A stretch of 64,000 nt of DNA, taken from contig NZ_JNFC01000009.1 in the NCBI RefSeq assembly GCF_000756385.1, positions 1-64,000 on the forward strand, in the 5' to 3' direction. Source of the DNA: Sphingopyxis sp. LC363. GTDB taxonomy: Bacteria > Pseudomonadota > Alphaproteobacteria > Sphingomonadales > Sphingomonadaceae. The position numbers were made by a program, and so were the translations under genes. The stretch's first letter is position 1, and every line of letters starts with the position of its first letter. A model generated the notes under the pieces. The model was given only the letters and a program-made list of their open reading frames with translations, ran no database searches and was not told the origin of the DNA. This document shows, in pieces, positions 18,617 to 26,586 of the stretch.

Positions 18617-19693
18617 ATGACGCGATTGGCGCCCGCCCGCGACCTGCCGCTCGATTTCCTGCGGGGAGTCGATGTGATGCTGATGCTGCTGGTCAATTTC
18701 CTGGTGCCCGCGGCACCAGCGATCCTCCGGCACGCCGCCTGGCACGGCCTGACGCTAGCCGATATCGTCTTCCCGATATTTTTGTTCATTGTCGGCATCT
18801 CTGCATCGCTGGCTTTCGATGGACGTTTGCGGCGGCAGATGCCCTGGGGTGCGATTGCCCGGCGCGGGGCGTTGCTCTTCGCGATCGGCGTCGCGCTCAA
18901 CTGGTGCCTGCGGCCTGGATTCGATTGGGATCAATTGCGGTGGGCAGGCGTGTTGCAGCGCATAGCCATCGTATATCTCGCTTGCGCGGTGATCGTCTCC
19001 GTCGGGCGCGGCGCGATCGTTCCGCTGGGACTGGGGCTGGCGATCATCGCCACTCACACATTCGTTCTGCTGAACATCGGTGCAGAAAATACTGTAGCCA
19101 GCCTCGCTCCCGGAGCGGGCATCAGCGGGTGGCTCGATCGGCAACTCCCGCCGGGATTGATATTGCGCGGCAGCTGGGATCCGGAGGGCATTTTGTCCAC
19201 GCTGCCTTCCATGGCGAGCGGTTTCCTTGGCGTCGCGCTTGCGCGCTGGGCCAGCGCGCCGAGGCCCATCTGGCGCCTCGCGTTCGCCGGCATCCTCCTC
19301 GTGCTGACCGGGCTGCTGACGACGATCGTCATCCCGATCAACAAGGATTTGTGGACCGCGAGTTTCGTGCTTGTGACGTCGGGGATCGGCGCGTCGGGTT
19401 ACGCTGCGGTTCGCGCCGCCTGGCCCGTGCTGCAGCCGCATGGGTGGGCGAAGCAGTTCGTCGCCGTGGGCCAGGCGGCGTTGACCATCTATGTGATCCA
19501 TATGCTCCTGATCGCCCTGCTGCGCCTTCCGCCGGGCGGCGAGGACCGGCTCTGGGACAGCCTGCTCGCGGGGCTTCGGGCGTCCGGTCTGTCGGCCATG
19601 TGGGCGTCGGTGCTATTTGCCGTTCTTGCGGTAATTCTTTGCAGGTTGCTGCTGGCACCGCTTCAACGCCGCGGCCTTTTGCTGCGGGTGTAG
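18617..19693 (+). CDS. Membrane acyltransferase of the heparan-alpha-glucosaminide N-acetyltransferase type (DUF5009-like)
   Basis: 358 residues, about 10 membrane helices. N-terminal LDFLRGVDVMLMLLVN matches the conserved LDxxRG start of HGSNAT/YeiB-type proteins. Next are DIVFPIFLFIVGISASL and RRGALLFAIGVALNW. The mammalian homologue moves acetyl groups across a membrane from acetyl-CoA onto terminal glucosamine. Bacterial members are commonly found in chitin and GlcNAc clusters, where acetylating glucosamine in the periplasm is a plausible but unproven role. It lies 59 bp after murQ on the same strand and converges on the D-lactate dehydrogenase gene. Confidence 0.8.
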   Translation: MTRLAPARDLPLDFLRGVDVMLMLLVNFLVPAAPAILRHAAWHGLTLADIVFPIFLFIVGISASLAFDGRLRRQMPWGAIARRGALLFAIGVALNWCLRPGFDWDQLRWAGVLQRIAIVYLACAVIVSVGRGAIVPLGLGLAIIATHTFVLLNIGAENTVASLAPGAGISGWLDRQLPPGLILRGSWDPEGILSTLPSMASGFLGVALARWASAPRPIWRLAFAGILLVLTGLLTTIVIPINKDLWTASFVLVTSGIGASGYAAVRAAWPVLQPHGWAKQFVAVGQAALTIYVIHMLLIALLRLPPGGEDRLWDSLLAGLRASGLSAMWASVLFAVLAVILCRLLLAPLQRRGLLLRV

Positions 19694-19745
19694 GCGGGTC
19701 CGCATGACGCCGGCGTGGTCGTCGCGGGCCTGGCGGCTTTCGGCA

Positions 19746-21116
19746 TCATGCTGCGAATATCTTGCCAGGATTGAAGATGCCCTCCGGATCGAGCGCCTGC
19801 TTGAGTTGCCGCATGATCTCGACGGAAGCCGTCCCGTTCTCGCGCAGCAGGGAGTCGCGCTTGCCCAAGCCGATCCCATGTTCACCCGTGCAGGTTCCGC
19901 CAACCGAGAGCGCGTGATCGATCATGGCATCGTTGATGACCGCCGCCTTTTGCCACGAGGGCTTGTCGTCGGGATGGAGAATGAAGAAGACGTGGAAATT
20001 CCCGTCGCCGACATGGCCCAGGATCGGAGCGAACAGCCCCGATGCTTCGATCATCGTTTCCGCACGCGAAATGGCTTCGGCCAATCGCGAAATGGGGACG
20101 CAAATGTCGGTGATCCAGGCTTGCGCCTCAGGAACCATTGACCGCGATGCCCAAAGCAGATGGTGCCGCGCCTTCCATAGCAAGTTCCGTTCCTCCGTCG
20201 CGGTCGCGGACCTGAGTGTCCCGCCGCCGTTGGCATCTCCCAGAACGCGAACGATTTCCAATTGCTCGGAGATGCTGGCGCCGGAACCGTGGAACTCCAG
20301 AAAGAGGGTTGGACATTCGGGGAGACCGAGATGGCTCTGGCGGTTGCACGCGATCATCGCGCGCGTGTCGAGAAGCTCCATGCGCGCGATGGCGATCCCA
20401 GATTGGATGGTCTGAATCACGGTATCGACCGCACCCTCTATGCTGGCGAAATCCCAGCTTGCGGAAACGATCTGTTCGGGTTGCCCATGAAGGCGCAGGG
20501 TCGCCTCCACGATTAGGCCCAAAGTGCCTTCGGATCCGGCGAAGAGATGAGTAAGGTCGTAGCCCGCCGCCGATTTGCGGGCCCGGGTCCCCGTCTGGAT
20601 CAGATCGCCAGTTGCCGTAACGACCTTGAGGGCAAGCAGATTGTCGCGCATGTTGCCGTAACGTACAGTCGTCGTTCCGGACGCCCGGGTTGCGATCATC
20701 CCGCCGATGGTTGCGTTCGCCCCGGGATCGACCGGAAAAAAGAGACCTGTGGTGCGCAGCTCCTCGTTGAGCTGTTCGCGCGTTACGCCCGGCTGAACCA
20801 CGACAAGTAGATCTTCCGGGGAAATCTCGACTATCTCGTTCATGCGCGAAAAATCTACGACGAGCGTGTCCGATGTGACGGCGGCCGCGTTCCCCTCGAG
20901 AGAAGTGCCGGCACCATAACCCACGATCGGGACGCCCTGCGCGGCAGCTGCGCGAACTAGCTGGCGAACCTCCTCGATCGACACGGGCTGTGCCACCAGT
21001 GCCGGAAGTTCGCCCGGATGGTGACCCTCGGTTTGCGTATAGGCGACGCGCGCGGTTTCAGCGGTGATCAGTCGGTCGCCAAGGAAATTCGAAAGCATGT
21101 CGCGCAGATGGGTCAT
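19746..21116 (-). CDS. FAD-dependent D-lactate dehydrogenase (GlcD/DLD family)
   Basis: 456 residues. The N-terminal PCMH-type FAD domain has PVSIEEVRQLVRAAAAQGVP, GYGAGTSLEGNA, VQPGVTREQLNEEL, DPGANATIGGMIATRASGTTTVRYG and GSEGTLGLI. The C-terminal substrate domain has HVGDGNFHV, GGTCTGEHGIGLGK and ALDPEGIFNPGK. This family oxidises D-lactate (or glycolate) to pyruvate, passing electrons to cytochrome or quinone. It fits MurQ, which releases one D-lactate per MurNAc. Start at 21116 shares a 57-bp divergent promoter region with the SIS deaminase gene, containing operator 2. Confidence 0.9.
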   Translation of the reverse strand: MTHLRDMLSNFLGDRLITAETARVAYTQTEGHHPGELPALVAQPVSIEEVRQLVRAAAAQGVPIVGYGAGTSLEGNAAAVTSDTLVVDFSRMNEIVEISPEDLLVVVQPGVTREQLNEELRTTGLFFPVDPGANATIGGMIATRASGTTTVRYGNMRDNLLALKVVTATGDLIQTGTRARKSAAGYDLTHLFAGSEGTLGLIVEATLRLHGQPEQIVSASWDFASIEGAVDTVIQTIQSGIAIARMELLDTRAMIACNRQSHLGLPECPTLFLEFHGSGASISEQLEIVRVLGDANGGGTLRSATATEERNLLWKARHHLLWASRSMVPEAQAWITDICVPISRLAEAISRAETMIEASGLFAPILGHVGDGNFHVFFILHPDDKPSWQKAAVINDAMIDHALSVGGTCTGEHGIGLGKRDSLLRENGTASVEIMRQLKQALDPEGIFNPGKIFAA

Positions 21117-21152
21117 GCCGCGAATATATCTGCCTTGCGGATCAAGGTAAAC

Positions 21153-21169
21153 TGGTATTATACAGGTAT
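21153..21169. promoter_or_regulatory. Putative amino-sugar operator 2 in the dld/nagB-II divergent region
   Basis: TGGTAT-TATAC-AGGTAT, same half-site and 11-bp period as operator 1. It overlaps TATTAT/TATAAT-like -10 sequences and ends 4 bp before the ATG of the SIS deaminase, so a bound repressor would block that promoter directly and could act on the divergent D-lactate dehydrogenase gene too. Confidence 0.6.
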
Positions 21170-21173
21170 TATA

Positions 21174-22220
21174 ATGAACGCAGCCCGTCACCCCACCTCC
21201 ACCCTGATGTTTTCCGAGGCCAGCGAGGCTGGCCAGATCGTGGCCAAGCAGTTGTCGGACAATGCTGTCTTGGCGAAGGAACTGGCGAAGCTGATACTGC
21301 GCCCCGCAACGCACACGATTTTCACCTGCGCCCGCGGCAGTTCGGATCACGCTGCCGCCTATGGGAAATTCCTGTTCGAGGCACATCTTCGCAAGACGGT
21401 ATCGTCACACCCGCCATCGATGGGTTCGGTATACCGCGTACCGATGGAGCACATGGCGGGGCAGCCGTTTATCGTCGTGTCGCAGTCGGGTAAGAGCCCC
21501 GATCTGCTTGCGTCCGCCGAGGTGGCGCGAGAGGCCGGGGCGATCGTCATCGCGATGGTCAACGACGAAAGCGCACCGCTCGTACCTCTCGCCGACATCG
21601 TCATACCGCTCCGCGCGGGACCGGAGCGAAGCGTCGCAGCAACCAAAAGCTTCATTGCGACGCTTTCGGCCTTCGCCCAGATCATATCCGAATGCGCCGG
21701 CGGACAAGCCCTCGACCCCGTCATTGCTGCCCTGCCGGATCAGTTGTGCCAAGCTTGGGCCGTGTCATGGGACGAGGCTCTGGCACCTTTCTCGCAGGCA
21801 CGCAGCCTCTTCGTCCTCGGGCGCGGCCCGTCATTCGGGATCGCACTCGAAGCGGCGTTGAAGTTCAAGGAAACATGCGGAATTCATGCAGAGGCTTTCA
21901 GCACGGCAGAGGTCGCGCACGGCCCGATGGCAGTGATCGATCGCAACTTCCCTATCCTGGTCTTCCCGCCGCTCGATGAAGCCCGGGCGGGGATGGACGC
22001 ATTGCTTCGCCTGTTCCTCGAAAAAGAGGCAATCGTGGCTGGGGCCGGACCAGTCGGACATGGGGCCATCGAACTTCCCGTCGTCGCAGGCCTGCATCCT
22101 GTGACCGCGCCTATCACGATGATCCAGTCCTACTACCGCCTTGCCAACGCTCTTGCGATTGAACGAGGACTTGATCCCGACAGGCCGCCGTTGCTCAGGA
22201 AGGTTACCGAAACAATATGA
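21174..22220 (+). CDS. SIS-domain glucosamine-6-phosphate deaminase (NagB-II / GlmS-like isomerase domain)
   Basis: 348 residues made of two SIS domains without a glutaminase domain. Motifs: CARGSSDHAAAYGKFLFE, SQSGKSPDLLASAE, ERSVAATKSF, LGRGPSFGIALEAALKFKETCGIHAE, AFSTAEVAHGP. Such stand-alone GlmS-like proteins act as glucosamine-6-P deaminase in bacteria lacking classical NagB, producing fructose-6-P and ammonia. Start at 21174 matches the family N-terminus. There is no Shine-Dalgarno sequence and the -10-like elements are only a few bases upstream, so the mRNA may be nearly leaderless. Stop overlaps nagA by 4 bp. Confidence 0.9.
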   Translation: MNAARHPTSTLMFSEASEAGQIVAKQLSDNAVLAKELAKLILRPATHTIFTCARGSSDHAAAYGKFLFEAHLRKTVSSHPPSMGSVYRVPMEHMAGQPFIVVSQSGKSPDLLASAEVAREAGAIVIAMVNDESAPLVPLADIVIPLRAGPERSVAATKSFIATLSAFAQIISECAGGQALDPVIAALPDQLCQAWAVSWDEALAPFSQARSLFVLGRGPSFGIALEAALKFKETCGIHAEAFSTAEVAHGPMAVIDRNFPILVFPPLDEARAGMDALLRLFLEKEAIVAGAGPVGHGAIELPVVAGLHPVTAPITMIQSYYRLANALAIERGLDPDRPPLLRKVTETI

Positions 22221-23347
22221 CTAGAAAGGCTTTGATCGGCGCGCGAATCCTCTCGGAAAGGGGATGGCGATCAGATCACGCATTGCTGATCGAGCGATCG
22301 GCGATCGTCGACATCGTACCCGATAGCGGCGTCCCGACCGACTTTGATCCAGTTCGCTTGGACGGCGGCATGCTCGTTCCCGGTTTTATCGATACGCAAG
22401 TGAACGGGGGTGGCGGCGTATTGTTCAACGAATCCCCGACGATCGACGGGATTAGGGCGATCACCGAGGCACACAGGGCATTCGGGACCACGGCCTTGCT
22501 TCCTACCCTCATCAGTGATGATTTCGACGTGATTGAGCGCGGGATAGCCGCAGTACGTGACGCTATCGCGATCGGGACCCCCGGCGTTCTGGGAATCCAT
22601 ATTGAAGGCCCCTTTCTGAACATTGAAAAGAAAGGCATTCACGACGCATCGAAAATCCGCAAGATGGATGAGCGGGCCGTGAATCTGCTTTCCTCGCTAG
22701 GTGCAGGAAAAACACTTGTGACCCTCGCGCCCGAAATGGTCGCTACCGGCCTGATCGCCGAATTGACGGCTCGGGGCGTCATTGTCTCTGCCGGACACAC
22801 GCTGGCAACAAGCGAGGATATGGATCGCGCAATCAGCGAAGGGCTTCGGGCAATCACCCATTTGTTCAACGCTATGCCCCCGTTAGCTAGCCGGACGCCA
22901 GGAGTCGCAGGGGCTGGATTGGCGTCCCCGCTGATTTGTGGCGTGATAGTCGATGGCCACCATGTTCATCCGACCGCGCTGCGGGCCGCTTTCCGCGCGA
23001 AGGGTCCCGACGAATTGATGCTCGTAACGGACTCCATGCCGACGGTCGGCACCGATATCGATACATTCTTCCTTGGCGAGACCGAGATTTTTCGCAACGA
23101 AGGTGCACTGCGCTCGGCTGACGGAACCTTGGCCGGCTCCGACCTCGACATGGCTCGGGCCATTCGGAACGCTGTTTCGAACATGCACGTCGAACTTGCG
23201 GACGCTTGCAAGATGGCGAGCGCGACGCCGGCGGCTTTGCTGGGGCTGACCGGCACCTATGGATGCCTCGCGCCGCGCGCGCGCGCAGATATCGTGCACC
23301 TCTCCGAAGACATTGAGATCGTCCGGACCTGGATCGGCGGCGAGTAG
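22217..23347 (+). CDS. nagA: N-acetylglucosamine-6-phosphate deacetylase
   Basis: 376 residues, amidohydrolase fold. Motifs: MLVPGFIDTQVNGGGG, GIHIEGPFLNIEKKG (metal-binding Glu), SAGHTLATSEDM (His), THLFNAMPPLASRTPG (His/Asn), GVIVDGHHVHP, LVTDSMPT (catalytic Asp) and DLDMARAIRNAV. It removes acetate from GlcNAc-6-P made by MurQ or the GlcNAc kinase and supplies glucosamine-6-P to the upstream deaminase, with which it shares a 4-bp start/stop overlap. It is cytoplasmic. The convergent neighbour is the cysteine desulfurase gene. Confidence 0.95.
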   Translation: MTRKALIGARILSERGWRSDHALLIERSAIVDIVPDSGVPTDFDPVRLDGGMLVPGFIDTQVNGGGGVLFNESPTIDGIRAITEAHRAFGTTALLPTLISDDFDVIERGIAAVRDAIAIGTPGVLGIHIEGPFLNIEKKGIHDASKIRKMDERAVNLLSSLGAGKTLVTLAPEMVATGLIAELTARGVIVSAGHTLATSEDMDRAISEGLRAITHLFNAMPPLASRTPGVAGAGLASPLICGVIVDGHHVHPTALRAAFRAKGPDELMLVTDSMPTVGTDIDTFFLGETEIFRNEGALRSADGTLAGSDLDMARAIRNAVSNMHVELADACKMASATPAALLGLTGTYGCLAPRARADIVHLSEDIEIVRTWIGGE

Positions 23348-23371
23348 CGAGCACCCTCCAGGCGGCCGACC

Positions 23372-24601
23372 TCACTTTAGGATTGCCAACGCCTCTTCCA
23401 CTGCATCGGCAAGAGCGTCGACTTCATCCAGCGTGCTGTACATGGCGAACGATGCGCGGCAGGTCGAACTGAAGCCTAGCATTTGATGGAGCGGTTGAGT
23501 GCAGTGCGCGCCGGCACGGACGCAGATACCCTTGGCGTCCAGGATCGCCGCTATATCGTTCGCATGGGCGCCGGCAGAGGCGAACGTCAGAATTGGACCG
23601 GGCTTTTCGGCATCGCCGAAGACGGTGATGTTTGGAATAGCCGCGAATCGAGCCCGCGCGTGGCGACCAAGCGCTGCCTCGTGGGTAGCGATAGTCGTAC
23701 GCCCCACGCCCTCGACATAGTCGAGGGCGGCGACAAGTCCGATCGCTTCCAGAATTGGCGGCGTCCCGGCCTCGAACTTGTGCGGCGCGGCAGCATATTC
23801 GACGTGATCGCGGCCGAAGGTTGCGACCATCTCGCCGCCGCCGAGCATCGGTGGCATGCGTTCGAGCCAGCCGGGCTTGGCATAGAGAGCCCCGATACCC
23901 GTCGGCCCATAAAGCTTGTGACCGGTGAGCGCATAGAAATCGACGTCGAGCGCCGAAACGTCGATTGCGTGATGTACCACGGCCTGGGTTCCATCTGCGA
24001 GCACAGGAACGCCCTTTTCATGGGCAAGCCGAACAATTGCCTCGAGCGGTGTCAATACCCCGAAAACATTCGACATGTGTGTGACCGCCACGAGCCGCGT
24101 GCGAGGCGTGATCGCGTCGGCGAAGGCGGTGGGATCGAGATTGCCGAAGGCGTCGGGATCGACCCAGCGCAAGACGATGCCGTGCCGCTCCCGAAGCAAA
24201 TGCCACGGGACCAGATTGGCGTGATGGTCGAGCGAGGAAACAACGATCTCATCCCCCGGTGCAACGATAGCGGCAAAGGCTGACGCCACGAGATTGATCG
24301 CCTCGGTTGCAGATTTCGTAAAAATAATCTGCTCTGCGCCGGGAGCGTTCAAAAAGGACTGCAGCCGGGCCCGCGCGCCTTCGTAGCTCGCGGTCGCGAG
24401 GCCGCTAAGCCGGTGGGCTCCGCGATGGACATTGGCATAACGGGTGAAAGCGCCATCGGTCATGCTGTCCATCACGCAGCGCGGTTTTTGCGCCGACGCC
24501 GCATTGTCTAAATATATACCCGACAAACCCGCGATCAATGGGAAGTCGCTCCTGATCACATTGGGGTCCCAGACCTTCTGGACTGGCTCGGGGTGCAGCA
24601 T
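23372..24601 (-). CDS. sufS: SufS-type cysteine desulfurase
   Basis: 409 residues, class V PLP aminotransferase. Motifs: IRSDFPLI ... YLDNAASAQKP, ANVHRGAHRLS, FTKSATEAINLVA, SSLDHHANLVPW, the PLP Lys in ALTGHKLYGPTGIG, and the active-site Cys region RAGAHCTQP. Start at 24601 is supported by a strong AGGAGG 6-9 bp upstream. SufS mobilises sulfur from cysteine for Fe-S cluster assembly. No other suf gene is nearby, so this is an isolated copy. It lies directly downstream of a CoA-transferase remnant, not obviously part of amino-sugar metabolism, and may have arrived with that fragment. Gene symbol by sequence type only. Confidence 0.8.
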   Translation of the reverse strand: MLHPEPVQKVWDPNVIRSDFPLIAGLSGIYLDNAASAQKPRCVMDSMTDGAFTRYANVHRGAHRLSGLATASYEGARARLQSFLNAPGAEQIIFTKSATEAINLVASAFAAIVAPGDEIVVSSLDHHANLVPWHLLRERHGIVLRWVDPDAFGNLDPTAFADAITPRTRLVAVTHMSNVFGVLTPLEAIVRLAHEKGVPVLADGTQAVVHHAIDVSALDVDFYALTGHKLYGPTGIGALYAKPGWLERMPPMLGGGEMVATFGRDHVEYAAAPHKFEAGTPPILEAIGLVAALDYVEGVGRTTIATHEAALGRHARARFAAIPNITVFGDAEKPGPILTFASAGAHANDIAAILDAKGICVRAGAHCTQPLHQMLGFSSTCRASFAMYSTLDEVDALADAVEEALAILK

Positions 24602-24614
24602 CGCGAAACCTCCT

Positions 24615-24839
24615 TCAGATCCGTCCTTGCTCCACAAGCCTGTCGATGTCCCCCTTGGAATAGCCGAGCCACTCCTTTAGGATATCGCCACTATGCTCGC
24701 CGAGCCCAGGCGCACCGCGAATGATTTCGGTCGGCGTCCCCCACATTTTGAGAGCCGGCGCCTGAAATGGGACCGAGCCTGCGACGGCATGCGGCACGTC
24801 GACGATCTGCCGACGGTGAAGAACTTGGGGGTTCGTGAC
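24615..24839 (-). pseudogene. C-terminal fragment of a CaiB/BaiF-type CoA-transferase, cut by IS3
   Basis: About 74 codons readable upstream to the insertion-sequence boundary: VTNPQVLHRRQIVDV, PHAVAGSVPFQAPALKM, APGLGEHSGDILKEWLGYS. This matches the C-terminal end of family III CoA-transferases. The remaining about 330 residues are absent from the window; the reading stops exactly at the left terminal repeat of the IS3-family element. The 3' end runs into the ribosome-binding site of sufS, suggesting the two genes were once an operon. Confidence 0.8.
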
Positions 24840-24924
24840 TGTCCGCCGTCAGCGCCAATGGCACAGATTTGAGGTTGTGATTTAAGGAGGATTTGGGCTT
24901 CGTCGTAGTGACGAAGGAACGAAG

Positions 24925-25311
24925 ATGAAGCCCAAATCCTCCTTGAAAAAATCGGCGCCGAAGGCCCCAGCTGAGCGGGTGGTGAAGGACATACGGCGTG
25001 CGACGCGCCGGCACTTCTCTGCAGAGGACAAAATCAGGATCGTGCTGGAGGGGCTGCGCGGCGAAGACAGCATCGCCGAGCTGTGCCGCAAGGAAGGCAT
25101 CGCCCAGAGCCTGTATTACACCTGGTCGAAGGAGTTCATGGAAGCGGGCAAGCGTCGTCTGGCCGGCGATACCGCCCGAGCTGCGACCACCGGCGAGGTG
25201 CACGACCTGCGCCGCGAAGCCCGTGCCCTGAAGGAATGCGTGGCCGACCTGACGCTGGAAAACCGTCTGCTCAAAAAAAGCATGATCGCGGATGGGGGCG
25301 ACGAAGAATGA
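24925..25311 (+). CDS. IS3-family transposase OrfA
   Basis: 128 residues. The helix-turn-helix region (FSAEDKIRIVLEGLRGEDSIAELCRKEGI) is followed by a leucine-zipper-like segment (LKECVADLTLENRLLKKS). An A7-G tract at 25273-25280 lies in phase with an A-AAA-AAG slippery codon run; a -1 slip there enters the OrfB frame and would give the OrfAB fusion transposase. OrfA alone usually represses or binds the ends. Confidence 0.85.
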   Translation: MKPKSSLKKSAPKAPAERVVKDIRRATRRHFSAEDKIRIVLEGLRGEDSIAELCRKEGIAQSLYYTWSKEFMEAGKRRLAGDTARAATTGEVHDLRREARALKECVADLTLENRLLKKSMIADGGDEE

Positions 25312-26288
25312 GGTATCCCGCATCTGAGAAGCTCGAGATCATCAGGATCGTCGAGCAGTCGCATCTGCCCGCCAAGCGGACGCTGGACCAGCTCGGCATC
25401 CCCCGCCGGACCTTCTATCGATGGTATGACCGCTACCTCGAAGGCGGGCCGGAGGCGCTGGAGGATCGGCCATCGGCGCCGAGCCGGGTGTGGAATCGCA
25501 TCGGCAACGATATCCAGCAGCAGATCGTCGAGATGGCGCTGGACGAGTCCGAGCTATCGCCCCGCGAGTTGGCTGTGCGCTTTACCGACGAGAAGCGCTA
25601 CTTCGTGTCGGAATCGACGGTTTACCGGCTTCTGAAAGCCCATGACCTGATCACCAGCCCGGCCTTCATCGTGATCAAGGCAGCCGATGCGTTCCACACC
25701 AAGACGACGCGGCCGAACGAGATGTGGCAGACCGACTTCACCTACTTCAAAATCATCGGTTGGGGCTGGGTGTATCTGTCGACCGTGCTCGACGACTTCT
25801 CCCGCTATGTCATCGCCTGGAAGCTTTGCACCACCATGCGCGCCGGGGACGTCACCGACACGCTGGAACTGGCGCTTGAAGCCTCGGGCTGTTCGTCAGC
25901 CAGGGTCGTGCAAAAGCCCAGGCTGCTCAGCGATAATGGTCCGAGCTACATCGCCGAGGAGCTGGCCCAATGGATCGGTGCCAACGGTATGAGCCATGTC
26001 CGCGGCGCCCCGATGCATCCCCAGACCCAAGGCAAGATCGAGCGCTGGCACCAGACCCTCAAGAACCGAATCCTGCTGGAAAATTACTTCCTGCCCGGCG
26101 ATCTGGAGACCCGGATCGAGGCCTTCATCGACCACTATAATCACCGCCGATATCACGAAAGCCTCGGCAATGTGACGCCCGCCGACACCTACTTCGGCAG
26201 GGCTGACGCCATCATCCAACAGCGCGAAAGGATCAAACGGAAGACCATCGAACACCGACGCTTGCAGCACCGCAAGCTCGCCGCTTAA
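25308..26288 (+). CDS. IS3-family transposase OrfB (DDE integrase)
   Basis: 326 residues from an ATG that overlaps the OrfA stop by 4 bp; the frame is also open upstream, allowing production by -1 frameshifting. An HTH_21-like region (YPASEKLEIIRIVEQS) precedes the rve catalytic core: first Asp in MWQTDFTYFKI, second Asp in LLSDNGPSY, and Glu in GKIERWHQTLKNR. It appears intact, so the element may still be mobile. Confidence 0.9.
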   Translation: MRYPASEKLEIIRIVEQSHLPAKRTLDQLGIPRRTFYRWYDRYLEGGPEALEDRPSAPSRVWNRIGNDIQQQIVEMALDESELSPRELAVRFTDEKRYFVSESTVYRLLKAHDLITSPAFIVIKAADAFHTKTTRPNEMWQTDFTYFKIIGWGWVYLSTVLDDFSRYVIAWKLCTTMRAGDVTDTLELALEASGCSSARVVQKPRLLSDNGPSYIAEELAQWIGANGMSHVRGAPMHPQTQGKIERWHQTLKNRILLENYFLPGDLETRIEAFIDHYNHRRYHESLGNVTPADTYFGRADAIIQQRERIKRKTIEHRRLQHRKLAA

Positions 26289-26415
26289 TATCAACCCCAG
26301 GACGAGGCCCGCGCTCCGCTAATCTACGCCGCGATCTGCGCCAAATGTTCTGACGACGGACACTCCGTTCCGTCGCGCCGTTCGACTGCTTTCGCCCGTC
26401 GATCCGATGCGCCTA

Positions 26416-26432
26416 ATACCAGATTGTAACCA
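26416..26432 (-). promoter_or_regulatory. Putative amino-sugar operator 4 upstream of the HAD phosphatase
   Basis: On the minus strand this reads TGGTTA-CAATC-TGGTAT, the same 11-bp spaced half-sites as the other three operators with two mismatches in one half. It lies 155 bp upstream of the phosphatase start and just inside the right flank of the IS3 element. An extra TTGGTAG occurs a few bases further right on the plus strand. Confidence 0.4.
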
Positions 26433-26586
26433 ATTTTGGTAGCAGCGCAATCCGACGGAAAAGCGGCGACATCGAGCGGGCCGCGATGGTCGCGCCCCGG
26501 GATAGATTCGACGCGCCAGAATGGCCGGAATGGAAGGCGGGTCGCATAATTGGCCCTTGTATTGCGATCTGGGGCCGGGCATCAGC

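Larger units (their letters stand above)
24840..26362 (+). mobile_element. IS3-family insertion sequence
   Basis: About 1.52 kb. The terminal inverted repeats begin TGTCCGCCGTCAG at the left end (24840) and, read inward on the other strand, TGTCCGTCGTCAG at the right end (26362). They enclose the two overlapping transposase frames typical of IS3. Flanking triplets differ (GAC on the left, CTC on the right), so no target-site duplication is visible and the insertion may have been followed by a deletion. It truncates a CoA-transferase gene on the left. Confidence 0.85.
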
